Origin: PALSA-612 sp963704335
Lineage (GTDB): Bacteria > Actinomycetota > Thermoleophilia > Gaiellales > Gaiellaceae
NCBI GenBank assembly: GCA_963704335.1
Contig: OY969889.1
Location: forward strand, 1,178,001 to 1,242,000
Direction of reading: 5' to 3'
DNA length: 64,000 nt
This document shows, piece after piece, positions 47,434-56,471 of this stretch (positions within the stretch are counted from its first letter, which is position 1; the number at the start of each line of letters is the position of its first letter). The notes under the pieces were generated by a model. It had not been told where the DNA came from. It was given only the letters and a program-made list of their open reading frames with translations, and did no database searches. A program made the translations under genes and the position numbers.

Positions 47434-49032
47434 CTACGACCTGTAACTCCTATCGGCGGGAACGGCGAAGGCCTTCTCCTGCTCCGCCTCCAGCCGCTCG
47501 AGCTCTTCATCCGTGCCCATGCGCACCGGGCCCTTGAACCACTTGTGTGCTGATAGCACCCACCAGCCGCCGAAGAGCAGCAGCGCGCCTCCGACGAGGA
47601 GCGGTGCGTAGTTCACGGCCTCCCACGTGAACCCGTCCTTCCAGGGCGCGCTGATGGTGTACGGCGGCATCAGGAAGACGAGGCTGATGAAGAAGACCCA
47701 GACGATCGCGATCGGGTCGATCCACTTGTAGTGCTTCCCGAGCGACCACGAGCCGGGCTCGAACCTGTCTTTCATCCGGTAGCGCAGGATCACGGGGAGG
47801 ATGAACGCGATGTAGAGACCGATCACGGCGATCCCCGTTCCCACGTAGTAACCGACGAAGAAGTTGTAGAGCGTCGGCAGCATCAGCGCGGCCGCGAGCA
47901 CGACGATGGCGATGACGGCGTACCTGGGGATGCGGTTCGGAGCGACGCGTCGCCACAGCTGGTGTCCGGGGACGGCACGGTCACGCGAGAACGCAAACAG
48001 CATTCGCGATGCAGACGTGACTGATGCTGTGAGGCAGAAGAACTGGGCGAGGCAACAGATGAAGAGGATGAACGTCCCCCAGCTCTGCCCCATCGCCGCC
48101 ACCCAGCTCGTGGGGATGATGTAGAGGTCGACCGTCGGCTCTGCCGGTAGCGCCATCGTCACCGCCACGAGCAGGATGAAGCCGAAGAAGACCGACGCGA
48201 CCACGGACATGTACATGCCTACCGCTGCCGCCCGCGACGCGTTGTGCGTCTCCTCGGCCACGTGTGCCGACGCGTCGAAGCCGGTGATCGTGTACTGGGC
48301 CATGAGCAGGCCGGTCAGGAACACGTACCAGAAGACGATGTTGCCGAAGCCGGTGGCGTCGGCACCGCCCCATCCGGTTGCGTTGACCGTGTCCGTGAAG
48401 ATGGAGCCGAACGAACGGTGGTCGTCGGGAACCGTGAGCAGGATGATCACGATGACGCCGACGCCGATCATGTGCCAGTAGGCCGAGATCGTGTTCAGCA
48501 TCGCCGTCACGGTGATCTTCATGAGGTTCAGGACGAGCGCGCCGAGCAACACGACGGCGTACGTCAGATAGACGTACTCCTTGTCGTTCGGGTACTCGAA
48601 CCAGTAATTCATGAGCGCCGTGCCGAAGATGGCGAGCCCGTAGCCGATCGAGGCGGTGACGGCGATCTGTCCAACGAGGTTGAACCAGCCCGTGAACCAG
48701 CCCCAGCCCGGGCTGCCGAGCTTCGAAGCCCAGTAGTAGAGGCCGCCGGCCGTCGGATATGACGAGGCGATCTCGGCCATCGCCAACGCGACGAGCGTGC
48801 TCATCAAGCCGACGATCAGCCAACCCCACGTGACGGCCACGGGGCCGCCCTGGCCGTATGCGATCACGTACGACGTGAGGCATCCCGCCAGGATCGAGAT
48901 GATCGTGAACGAGATGGCGAAGTTCTGGAACCCGCCCATCGCGCGGAAGAGCTCCTGCGCGTAGCCGAGCCTGTGGAGGATCTTCTCGTCCTCCGATGTC
49001 TTGACCCCCGCAGGTGCGGGCTCTGTACTCAT
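47434..49032 (-). CDS. APC-superfamily amino acid/amine permease
   Basis: A 532-residue, 12-helix transporter. The N-terminal signature FQNFAISFTIISILAGCLTSY and SSYPTAGGLYYWASKLG, plus ITGFDASAHVAEETHNASRAA in the middle, match the amino acid/choline transporter (ACT, GABA-permease BAT1-like) family. A strong ribosome site, AAAGGAGG (49044-49051), precedes ATG 49032 by 11 nt, one of the best in the window. It converges on the dehydrogenase gene (2-nt gap) and diverges from the GS-like gene; it probably imports the amine or amino acid degraded by these enzymes. Confidence 0.88.
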   Translation of the reverse strand: MSTEPAPAGVKTSEDEKILHRLGYAQELFRAMGGFQNFAISFTIISILAGCLTSYVIAYGQGGPVAVTWGWLIVGLMSTLVALAMAEIASSYPTAGGLYYWASKLGSPGWGWFTGWFNLVGQIAVTASIGYGLAIFGTALMNYWFEYPNDKEYVYLTYAVVLLGALVLNLMKITVTAMLNTISAYWHMIGVGVIVIILLTVPDDHRSFGSIFTDTVNATGWGGADATGFGNIVFWYVFLTGLLMAQYTITGFDASAHVAEETHNASRAAAVGMYMSVVASVFFGFILLVAVTMALPAEPTVDLYIIPTSWVAAMGQSWGTFILFICCLAQFFCLTASVTSASRMLFAFSRDRAVPGHQLWRRVAPNRIPRYAVIAIVVLAAALMLPTLYNFFVGYYVGTGIAVIGLYIAFILPVILRYRMKDRFEPGSWSLGKHYKWIDPIAIVWVFFISLVFLMPPYTISAPWKDGFTWEAVNYAPLLVGGALLLFGGWWVLSAHKWFKGPVRMGTDEELERLEAEQEKAFAVPADRSYRS

Positions 49033-49117
49033 GACTTGGCCTGCCTCCTTTCCCCCCTGACCGCGCTATTCACCTACGGCAGGAGGGCTTTGTCAAGCTT
49101 TGCACTAGGATCGCCGC

Positions 49118-50440
49118 GTGCTGACGCTGGACGAGCTGAGGGCTGACGAGACGCTCGACACCGTCGTTGTCGCCTTCACGGACATGCAAGGGCGGCTCAT
49201 GGGCAAGCGCCTGCACCGTGACTTCTTCCTCGACGGGGCGCACGAGCACGGGACCGAGGGCTGCAACTATCTACTCGCGCTCGAGATGGAGATGGACCCC
49301 GTTGCGGGCTACGAGATGGCCAGCTGGGAGCGCGGCTACGGCGACTTCGTCACGAAGCCGGATCTCGCGACGTTGCGGCGCATTCCGTGGCTCGAAGGGA
49401 CGGCGCTCGTGCTCTGCGACGTGCTCTGGCACGACGGATCACCAGTGGTGGCGTCGCCTCGGCAAGTGCTCCGGCGGCAGGTGGAGCGGGCGTCGGACGC
49501 GGGCTTCGACGCGATGTTCGGCTCCGAGCTCGAGTTCTTCCTCTTCAAGGAGAGCTACGAGGAGGCGCGGGGAAAGCACTTCCGGGATCTCACGCCCTCC
49601 GTCCCGTACATCCTCGATTACCACGTTCTGGCGACGAGCTACGACGAGCCGTTCTTGCGCGCCGTCCGCAACGGCATGGCCGGGGCGGGCATCCCGGTCG
49701 AGAGCTCGAAGGGCGAGGCCTGGCCGGGCCAGCAAGAGGTCAACTTCCGCTACGCGGACGCGCTCGCGATGGCGGACAACCACGTCGTCTACAAGAACGG
49801 CATCAAGGAGCTCGCGCACCAGCACGGCGTTTCGGTGACGTTCATGGCAAAGCCTGATCACACGTGGGTCGGCTCGTCCTGTCACGTTCACGGGTCTCTG
49901 TGGCGGGGGGAGGAGGCGGCGTTTGCCGGCGAGTCGGACGTCTTCCAGCAGTTCCTCGCCGGCTGGATTGCGTGCTCCCGGGAGCTGGCGCTGTTTCTCG
50001 CTCCGACGATCAACTCGTACAAGCGCTACGCGGCCGAGTCGTGGGCGCCGACGACGCTCGCCTGGGGTCACGACAACCGCACGTGTGGCTTTCGCATCGT
50101 GGGCCACGGCGCCGGACTGCGCGTCGAGACGCGGATTCCCGGCGCCGACGTCAATCCGTATCTGGCGTTCGCAGCGCTGCTGGCGGCCGGCCTGTGGGGG
50201 ATCGAGCAGGGCCTCGCGCCTCCGGCGGCCTTCGAGGGCAACGCCTACGAGTCGGACGTCGAGCGCTTCCCGTCCACGATGAGGGAGGCCATCGCGGCGC
50301 TCGAAAGCGGGACGATGGCCCGCGAGGCGCTCGGCGACCAGGTCGTCGACCACTACCTCAACTACGCCCGGCACGAACAGGCGCTGCTCGACCGGACGGT
50401 CACGAGCTACGAGCGCGAGCGGCTCTTCGAGCGCGGCTAA
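49118..50440 (+). CDS. Glutamine-synthetase-like gamma-glutamyl-amine ligase
   Basis: A 440-residue GS-family protein from GTG 49118. It has the N-terminal DMQGRLMGKRLHRDFF, the metal-binding strand FGSELEFFLFKESYEEA, GQQEVNFRYADALAMADNHV, catalytic loop FMAKPDHTWVGSSCHVHGSLW, INSYKRY and R-site VETRIPGADVNPYLAFAALLAAG. GlnA of primary ammonium assimilation has NGSGMH and other loops that differ here, so ligases of glutamate to amines (PuuA, GlnA3/A4-type, or N-methylglutamate-type) are better guesses. It lies upstream of the aldehyde dehydrogenase, from which it is separated by the RAYT insertion. Confidence 0.87.
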   Translation: MLTLDELRADETLDTVVVAFTDMQGRLMGKRLHRDFFLDGAHEHGTEGCNYLLALEMEMDPVAGYEMASWERGYGDFVTKPDLATLRRIPWLEGTALVLCDVLWHDGSPVVASPRQVLRRQVERASDAGFDAMFGSELEFFLFKESYEEARGKHFRDLTPSVPYILDYHVLATSYDEPFLRAVRNGMAGAGIPVESSKGEAWPGQQEVNFRYADALAMADNHVVYKNGIKELAHQHGVSVTFMAKPDHTWVGSSCHVHGSLWRGEEAAFAGESDVFQQFLAGWIACSRELALFLAPTINSYKRYAAESWAPTTLAWGHDNRTCGFRIVGHGAGLRVETRIPGADVNPYLAFAALLAAGLWGIEQGLAPPAAFEGNAYESDVERFPSTMREAIAALESGTMAREALGDQVVDHYLNYARHEQALLDRTVTSYERERLFERG

Positions 50441-50445
50441 CCACC

Positions 50446-51133
50446 GGTGTCAGACACCGGTACTGACGAGAACGGGCTCGTCTTGCGAGGTCACGACCTC
50501 GACGTACCTCCGGACGGCTTCCTCCGGCACGTCCGAGAAGTACGAGAGAAGCTCCGCCGCCGATAGAAACGGCGGGCACGGGTCGAGTCCGGCGGTCGCC
50601 CGGTAGCTTGACCACAGCCACTCCTCCGGGTGGCGGCAGAGGCCGGCCTTTACGGGGTTCATCACGATGTAACGCGCCGTCCCTATGAGCTGCTCGGAGG
50701 TCTCCTGGAGCACAGCGCCGAAGCGATTCCTGAAGACATGCGCGGTGAGCCCGTGCCGCTTATTGAACCTGAGGGCGTAGCGGCCGTTCAGTTCACGCAT
50801 CGCCGGCGACAGGCGACCGTATTTCTGGCGCAGGAGGTAGTGAGAGTGGTTCGTCATCAGCGTGTAGCCGAGGCACCTGATTTCGTGCCGCTCGAGCACG
50901 CGAACGAGGCATCGCAGAAGATCGGCTCGATCTTCGTCGTCGCGAGAGATCGCCTGCCTGTTGCTCCCCCGCGAGAACACGTGATAGATGCCGTCGTCGA
51001 CCCACTCTCGCATCGGCCTGGCCATTCGTCCGAAGGTACTTATGCTTGGAAGCCTTGACGCGACCCCTGGATGAATTGGCACAGAATCGGCACACATTCG
51101 GCCTAACCGAAATCGGTGTCTGACACCGGCGTT
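50446..51133. mobile_element. RAYT element with REP-like palindromic ends
   Basis: Ends are GGTGTCAGACACC (50446-50458, inside a 17-bp palindrome CCGGTGTC-A-GACACCGG) and GGTGTCTGACACC (51115-51127). The transposase stop codon lies in the left palindrome, and its longest open frame begins in the right-end repeat, so the gene fills the element. The right 63 bp recur at 5997-6059. The element separates the GS-like gene from the aldehyde dehydrogenase gene and provides the only in-frame start of the latter. Confidence 0.85.
50450..51025 (-). CDS. REP-associated tyrosine transposase (RAYT, Y1 transposase)
   Basis: A 191-residue Y1 (IS200/IS605-like HUH) transposase from ATG 51025; an upstream ATG at 51097 would add 24 residues encoded by the repeat end and is less likely. 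Features are GIYHVFSRGSNRQAI at the N-terminus, the HUH motif TNHSHYLL, GLTAHVFRNRFGAVL, and the catalytic tyrosine in ARYIVMNPVKAGL, followed by WLWSSYRATAG. RAYTs cut and join REP palindromes as single strands. The gene looks intact, so the element may still be active. Confidence 0.9.
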   Translation of the reverse strand: MARPMREWVDDGIYHVFSRGSNRQAISRDDEDRADLLRCLVRVLERHEIRCLGYTLMTNHSHYLLRQKYGRLSPAMRELNGRYALRFNKRHGLTAHVFRNRFGAVLQETSEQLIGTARYIVMNPVKAGLCRHPEEWLWSSYRATAGLDPCPPFLSAAELLSYFSDVPEEAVRRYVEVVTSQDEPVLVSTGV

Positions 51134-52496
51134 CGAGCTGGTGTTGTAACCGTCGTCAATCCGGCGACCGAGGAGCCGATTGTGGACGTCCCGCGGGCGG
51201 GAGTGGAAGAGACCGATGCCGCCGTCGCCGCCGCCAAGGCCGCCTACGCGACCTGGCGGGCCGTGGCGCCCGGCGACCGCGCGCGGCTACTGCGACGACT
51301 CGCGACGCTCGTCGAGGAGCACCACGAAGAGCTTTCCCGGATCGAGTCGCAGAACGTCGGCAAGCCCATCTCGGGCGCCCGCGGCGAGATCGGCATGGTG
51401 GCGCAGGTCTTCCACTTCTACGCCGGCGCAGTCGACAAGCACTACGGCGACACGATTCCTGCCGCCGGCGGCGTGGCGGCGACGTTCCGCGAGCCGCTCG
51501 GCGTCGTCGGCCTCATCGTGCCGTGGAACTTCCCGCTCAACATCGCGAGCTGGAAGATCGGCCCGGCGCTCGCAAGCGGCAATACCGTCGTTCTCAAGCC
51601 CGCCGAGCTGACGCCGCTTTCCGTTCTCCGGCTCGCCGAACTGGCGCTCGAAGCAGACATCCCCGAAGGCGTCCTCAACGTCGTCACCGGCAAGGGCTCG
51701 GTTGTCGGCCGGCGTCTGATCGAGCACCCGGACGTCGCGAAGATCGGCTTCACCGGCTCGACCGAGGTGGGCCGTGCTGTCATGGAAGGCGCGGCGGCGA
51801 CCATCAAGCGCGTCACGCTCGAACTCGGGGGCAAGTCGGCGAACGTCGTCTTCGCCGACGCCGATCTCGAACGTGCCGCCGCCGCGGCGCCGTACGCCGT
51901 CTTCGACAACGCAGGCCAGGACTGCTGCGCTCGCTCGAGGATCCTCGTCGAGCGTTCCGTCTACGACCGCTTCGCGGAGCTGCTGGTCGATGCCACGCAA
52001 CGCGTGCGCGTCGGAGACCCCGCCGACGACGCAGACCGAGATGGGGCCGCTCATCTCGGCGCAGCACCGAGAGCAGGTGGCGAGCTTCGTCGACGGCGAT
52101 CCGCTCTACCGCGGAGACGTGCCGAACGGCAAGGGCTTCTGGTACCCGTGCACGCTCGTCGAGGCTACGAACGACGACCGCATCGCGCGCGAGGAGGTGT
52201 TCGGCCCGGTCGCCGCGCTGATCCCGTTCGAGGACGAGGCGGACGCGGTTCGCCAGGCCAACGACACGCCGTACGGGCTCTCCGGCTCGATCTGGACACG
52301 AGACGGCGCCCGCGCCCTTCGGGTCGCCCGCGCGATCGACACCGGCGTGCTCTCCGTCAACTCGAACAGCTCGGTGCGTGTGCAGACACCGTTCGGCGGC
52401 TTCAAGCAGTCCGGCTTCGGCCGCGAGCTCGGCATGCAAGCACTCGATGGATACTCCGAGACGAAGACCGTCTTCATCTCGACCGAGGAGGGCTGA
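51116..52496 (+). CDS. Aldehyde dehydrogenase, frameshifted, start within RAYT repeat
   Basis: From GTG 51116 (inside the RAYT right palindrome; an in-frame TAA lies just upstream) the frame reads VVNPATEEPIVDVPRAG, VPWNFPLNIASWKIGPALASG, GFTGSTEVGRAVM, LELGGKSANVVFADAD and the nucleophile segment FDNAGQDCCARSR. It breaks at a CCCC run (52018-52021); one C fewer restores MGPLISAQHREQVASF, EEVFGPVAALIPFEDE and PFGGFKQSGFGRELG. Corrected length is 459 residues, slightly short for the family (475-495). It would oxidise the aldehyde from amine breakdown. Either a real pseudogene or a sequencing error. Confidence 0.85.
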
Positions 52497-53263
52497 TGGG
52501 CCGGCTGGACGGCAAAGTCTGCGTGATCACCGGCGCGGCGGGCGGGATCGGCCGCGAGGCCTCGCTGCTCTTCTCGGAGGAAGGGGCGACTGTGTGCGTG
52601 GCCGACGTGTCGGCGGAGGCGGGCGAGCACACGGCCGCCGAGTGTCGCGACGCGTTCTTCCAGGCGGTGGACGTGAGCGACCCGGACAGTGTCAACGCGC
52701 TCTACGACGCTGTCGCCGAGCGCTGTGGAGGCGTCGATGTCCTCTACAACAACGCCGGCATCATGCCCGCCGACGACGACTCGATCCTCACGACCGAGCC
52801 CGAGGCGTGGGACCGTGTCCAGGCGGTAAACACCCGCGGCGTCTTCCTCTGCTGCAAGTACGGCATCCCTCACCTGCTGGAGCGGGGCGGCGGCTCGGTG
52901 ATCAACGTCGCGTCGTTCGTCGCGCTCGTCGGGGCGGCGACGTCGCAGATCTCCTACACGGCGTCCAAGGGCGCAGTGCTGGCGATGAGCCGCGAGTTGG
53001 CCGTGCAGTTCGCGCGACAGGGCGTCCGCGTAAACGCGCTCTGTCCCGGGCCTGTCGAGACACCGCTGCTCATGCGCCTGTTCGACGAGACGCCGGGCGC
53101 CTACGAACGCCGGCGCGTGCACCTACCCATGGGCAGGCTCGCGCAGGCGAAGGAGATCGCCCACGGCGCGTTGTTCCTCGCATCCGATGAATCGTCGTAC
53201 GTGAACGGCACGACTTTCCTCGTGGACGGCGGCCTCACCGCGGCCTACGTCACGCCCGAGTAG
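52496..53263 (+). CDS. Short-chain dehydrogenase/reductase (SDR)
   Basis: A 255-residue classical SDR from ATG 52496, coupled to the aldehyde dehydrogenase stop (TGATG). It has cofactor motif VITGAAGGIGREASLLF with Asp at the end of beta-2 (VCVADVS, favouring NAD), YNNAGIM, catalytic Ser in INVASFVALVG, YTASKGAVLAMSREL (Tyr and Lys), and NALCPGPVETPLL. The C-terminal YVNGTTFLVDGGLTAAYV is standard. The uninterrupted frame from 51116 into this gene is an effect of the frameshift and does not indicate a fusion. Substrate unknown. Confidence 0.9.
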   Translation: MGRLDGKVCVITGAAGGIGREASLLFSEEGATVCVADVSAEAGEHTAAECRDAFFQAVDVSDPDSVNALYDAVAERCGGVDVLYNNAGIMPADDDSILTTEPEAWDRVQAVNTRGVFLCCKYGIPHLLERGGGSVINVASFVALVGAATSQISYTASKGAVLAMSRELAVQFARQGVRVNALCPGPVETPLLMRLFDETPGAYERRRVHLPMGRLAQAKEIAHGALFLASDESSYVNGTTFLVDGGLTAAYVTPE

Positions 53264-53291
53264 CCCGTCACTGCGTAGCTAGAGTCGAAAG

Positions 53292-54263
53292 GTGGCGTAC
53301 GGCATCGAGGCGGAGCGGCTCGTTCGCGAGTTCAAGGACATCCGCGCAGTGGACGGCATCGACCTCGTCGTCGCCGAAGGAGAGATTTACGGCTTCCTGG
53401 GACCAAACGGCGCAGGCAAGAGCACGACCGTCCACATGCTGACGACGCTGCTGCCGCCCACTGACGGCACTGCCCGCGTGGCGGGCTTCGACGTCGTCAA
53501 ACAGGGCCCCAAGGTGCGGGCGGCCATCGGCGCCGCCCTCCAGGAGGCCGCGCTAGACCCGCTGCTCACGGGCCGCGAGCACCTGCGCCTGCAGACGGCG
53601 TTGCACGGCATCTCCGGCGACGAGCGCCAGCGCCGGTCGGACGAGCTCTTGGAGCGGGTCGGCCTGGAAGCGGCGGCGGAGCGGAAGGTCAAGACGTACT
53701 CGGGCGGCATGAAGCGCCGGCTCGATCTGGCACTCGCGCTCGTGCACCGGCCGAGGATTCTCTTCCTGGACGAGCCCACGACCGGCCTCGACCCGCAGTC
53801 CCGCACGGCTCTCTGGGCCGAGGTGGGACGGCTCGCGCAGGAGGACGGCGTCACGGTCTTCCTCACCACGCAGTACCTGGAGGAGGCCGACGTGCTCGCC
53901 AATCGTGTCGGCATCATCGATCACGGGCGCATCGTGGCCGAGGGCAGCCCTGCCGAGCTCAAGGCGGAGATCGCGCATCCGACGGTGGAGGCGATTCCCG
54001 CCGACCCCGAGCAGCGGCCGCAGCTGGCGCGGATCCTCGAGCAGTTCGGTGAGCTGAGCCAGGTGTCGCCGAAGTCGCTCGCCGTGCGGCTCTCCGGCGA
54101 CGAGTACGGCCTCGCCGACATCGTCCGCGCCCTCGACGCCGCCGATCTCCACGTGGAACACCTCCAGCTGCACGCGCCCAGCCTCGACGACGTCTTCCTC
54201 GCCAAGACAGGCCGAACGCTGGAGGGCGCCGGCTCCGAGCAGCCGGACGCGGTCGCCACGTGA
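53292..54263 (+). CDS. DrrA-like ABC exporter ATPase
   Basis: A 323-residue ATPase from GTG 53292. Walker A FLGPNGAGKST, Q-loop (GAALQEAALDPLLTGREHL), signature YSGGMKRRLDLALAL, Walker B ILFLDEPTTGLDPQSR and switch FLTTQYLEEADVLANR. The switch position is Gln, not His, as in DrrA of daunorubicin resistance, whose sequence also has TTQYLEEAD. A C-terminal domain of about 80 residues follows. It is the first gene of an exporter operon with two permeases (4-nt overlap). Confidence 0.92.
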   Translation: MAYGIEAERLVREFKDIRAVDGIDLVVAEGEIYGFLGPNGAGKSTTVHMLTTLLPPTDGTARVAGFDVVKQGPKVRAAIGAALQEAALDPLLTGREHLRLQTALHGISGDERQRRSDELLERVGLEAAAERKVKTYSGGMKRRLDLALALVHRPRILFLDEPTTGLDPQSRTALWAEVGRLAQEDGVTVFLTTQYLEEADVLANRVGIIDHGRIVAEGSPAELKAEIAHPTVEAIPADPEQRPQLARILEQFGELSQVSPKSLAVRLSGDEYGLADIVRALDAADLHVEHLQLHAPSLDDVFLAKTGRTLEGAGSEQPDAVAT

Positions 54264-55030
54264 ACAGGACTCAGGTAGCGAGCCTCGCACGGCGCAGCAT
54301 CGTGCGAACGCTGCGCCAGCCGGCCTACGTGTTCCCGCCGCTGCTCTTCCCGACGTTGCTCGTCGCCGTCAACGCGGCCGGATTGAAGCCGTCGACCGAG
54401 CTCGACGGCTTTCCCACCGACTCGTTCCTGGCCTTCGCCGTCGCCGTGCCGTTCATCCAGGGGGCGCTGTTCGCGACCATGAACGCGGGCACGGACCTCG
54501 CTCGCGACATCCAGAACGGCTTCCTCAACCGTCTGGCGCTGACGCCGATGCGCGGCAGCGCTCTCCTCGCCGGTCACCTCGCAGGCGTGACCGTCATGGG
54601 CTTCGTCCAGTCCGTCTTCTACCTCTTGTGTGCGCTCGTCTTCGGCGTGGAGATCGAGTCGGGCGTGGCCGGCATCGTCGTCATCCTCGTGCTCGCCACG
54701 CTGATCGCAGCAGGCTTCGGGATGCTCGGCGCCTTCATGGCACTGCGCACCGGCTCGGGAGAGGCGATCCAGGCGCTCTTCCCGGTGCTCTTCATCTTCC
54801 TGTTCATGTCGTCGATGAACGCGCCGCGCAACCTGATGGAGGTCGACTGGTTCCGCGCCATCGCAACGCTCAACCCGGTCTCGTACCTCATCGAGGCCGT
54901 GCGCAGCCTCATCATCACCGGCTGGAACCTGAAGGCGCTCTCCCTCGGGTTCTCGGTGGTTGTTGCGCTCATCGTCATCTCCACCGTTGCTGCATCGCAC
55001 GCGTTGCGCGTGAGGATGGCGCGCACATGA
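54260..55030 (+). CDS. ABC-2 exporter permease (DrrB-like, first)
   Basis: A 256-residue membrane protein from GTG 54260. The first cytoplasmic segment SLARRSIVRTLRQPAYVFPPL and the helix pair around FIQGALFATMNAGTDLARDIQNGFLNRLALTPM give the usual ABC-2 organisation, with PVSYLIEAVRSLIITGWN near the end. It is translationally coupled at both ends (overlaps of 4 nt). With the second permease and the DrrA-like ATPase it makes a heteromeric drug or lipid exporter. Confidence 0.88.
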   Translation: MNRTQVASLARRSIVRTLRQPAYVFPPLLFPTLLVAVNAAGLKPSTELDGFPTDSFLAFAVAVPFIQGALFATMNAGTDLARDIQNGFLNRLALTPMRGSALLAGHLAGVTVMGFVQSVFYLLCALVFGVEIESGVAGIVVILVLATLIAAGFGMLGAFMALRTGSGEAIQALFPVLFIFLFMSSMNAPRNLMEVDWFRAIATLNPVSYLIEAVRSLIITGWNLKALSLGFSVVVALIVISTVAASHALRVRMART

Positions 55031-55815
55031 GCGGCGGCACGTGGCACGCGTACCGCTCCGTCGCGTTGGCCGTCGCGTGGCGGACGACGCACAACGCGCT
55101 GACGACGCCGAACATCCTCATCCCGTCGATCGCGTTCCCCCTCTTCTTCTTCACGGCGTTCGTGGGCGGCCTCTCCCAGCTCTCCAACCTGCCGGGGTTC
55201 GTGTTCCCGGCCGGCTACACGGCCTTCCAGTTCGTCTTCGTGCTGCTCCAGTCGGCGGCGTTCGGCGGCGTCTTCACCGGCTTCGGCATCGCCCGTGACT
55301 TCGAATACGGCTTCTCGCGCAGGCTGATGCTGGCCGCTCCGCATCGCAGCGCGATCATCGTCGGCTACGGAATGGCCGCGATTGCGCGCTGGGCGGTGAC
55401 GGCGGCGGTGCTGGTGGCCGTGGCGCTCCTGCTCGGGATGGACGTGCTGGGGAACGGCGTCGAGGTCGTCGGGATGTTCACGCTTGCGCTGCTCGTGAAC
55501 ATGTGTGCACTGTGCTGGGCGGCGGGTATTGCGTCCCGGTTTCGCTCCTTGCAGGCAGGCCCGCTGATGCAGATGCCGGTGTTCCTCGTCCTCTTCTTCG
55601 CCCCCGTGTACGTCCCGCTCACGCTGCTCTCCGGCTGGATCCACGCCGTCGCCACGGTCAACCCGATCACGTATCTGCTCGAGGCCGGCCGGAGCCTGAT
55701 CTCGGGCGCGCCCGAGTACGTGGCCGTCGCCTTCGGCACGGCGTTCTTGCTGCTGATCGTGTTCGCCTTGTGGGCCGTGCTCGGGATGCGGCGCGCCGAG
55801 GCTGCGGGCGGCTGA
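55027..55815 (+). CDS. ABC-2 exporter permease (DrrB-like, second)
   Basis: A 262-residue membrane protein from ATG 55027. WRTTHNALTTPNILIPSIAF precedes the first helix, GFGIARDFEYGFSRRLML is the cytoplasmic loop, and NPITYLLEAGRSLISG matches the equivalent NPVSYLIEA segment of the first permease, so the two arose by duplication. It completes the exporter encoded from 53292. The next gene starts 10 nt later and may be in the same transcript. Confidence 0.88.
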   Translation: MSGGTWHAYRSVALAVAWRTTHNALTTPNILIPSIAFPLFFFTAFVGGLSQLSNLPGFVFPAGYTAFQFVFVLLQSAAFGGVFTGFGIARDFEYGFSRRLMLAAPHRSAIIVGYGMAAIARWAVTAAVLVAVALLLGMDVLGNGVEVVGMFTLALLVNMCALCWAAGIASRFRSLQAGPLMQMPVFLVLFFAPVYVPLTLLSGWIHAVATVNPITYLLEAGRSLISGAPEYVAVAFGTAFLLLIVFALWAVLGMRRAEAAGG

Positions 55816-55824
55816 CGTAAGATC

Positions 55825-56418
55825 GTGCCCGTGCGGCGCGCCCTGACCTGGCTGCTGCTGGTGCCTCTGGCTCTGCTGGGCTCCGAGGCCGCGCACACGG
55901 TCGACTACTGGCTCGTCGAGCAGGATCCGGGACAGCGTGCGGCGCTGCTTGCCCAGACCGGCCATGGCTATCTCGACCTGCTCCCGGCCGTCATCGCCAC
56001 CTGCTGGGCGGTCGTGCTGCTCGCGCTGCTCGGCTGGGCGCTGGAAGGCGGCCGCGGGCGCCGAGCGCCGGTGCTGCCGTTCGCGCCGTTTGCGCTGCTG
56101 CCGCCGATCGCCTTCGCCGGGCGTGAGCTGATCGAGCGCGCCGCCTACGGCGAGCTCGAGCCCAGTGTCGTTCTCGAGCCCGTCTTCCTGGTCGGCCTCG
56201 CCGTCCAGATCCCGTTCGCGGTCGTGGCGTTCCTCGCCGGCCGGACGCTGCTTCGCGCAGCCACAACGCTGGGCGCGAAGCTCTCGAAGCGGCCCGAGCG
56301 GCGGCTGCTCGCTCCCCTCGCCCTGGCGACGCACGGCCTCGAGCTCCCGCTGCCGCGGCTGTCGCCGCTGGCCCTCGCGCAGGCAGGACGCGGGCCGCCC
56401 ACTCACTCTCGGTCCTGA
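55825..56418 (+). CDS. Small polytopic membrane protein, unknown
   Basis: A 197-residue protein from GTG 55825 (GTG 55831 also possible). Four hydrophobic segments are visible (LTWLLLVPLALLGSEAA, LLPAVIATCWAVVLLALLGW, PFALLPPIAFAG, VFLVGLAVQIPFAVVAFLAG), and it ends in a basic, proline-rich tail. His in SEAAHTVDYWLVEQ near the first helix is a possible metal ligand. It precedes the CopC-CopD fusion and may belong with the copper cluster rather than the exporter. Family not recognised. Confidence 0.6.
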   Translation: MPVRRALTWLLLVPLALLGSEAAHTVDYWLVEQDPGQRAALLAQTGHGYLDLLPAVIATCWAVVLLALLGWALEGGRGRRAPVLPFAPFALLPPIAFAGRELIERAAYGELEPSVVLEPVFLVGLAVQIPFAVVAFLAGRTLLRAATTLGAKLSKRPERRLLAPLALATHGLELPLPRLSPLALAQAGRGPPTHSRS

Positions 56419-56471
56419 AATCGAGGCCGCGTCCCGCGCGGCCGACCCGAGAGGAGAAGACGATCGAGAAG

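Noticed and set aside
49085..49117. TTGTCA and TAGGAT as a -35/-10 promoter of the GS-like gene
   Set aside because: The spacer is only 10 nt, far below 16-18 nt.
50450..51097. Upstream start of the RAYT protein at 51097
   Set aside because: The 24 extra residues are encoded by the repeat end and do not resemble transposase N-termini; the family start GIYHVFSRG is close to ATG 51025.
51116..53263. A 715-codon aldehyde dehydrogenase-SDR fusion
   Set aside because: The aldehyde dehydrogenase homology switches frame at 52018-52021 and returns only by chance into the SDR frame; the middle 160 codons are Arg-rich and non-homologous.
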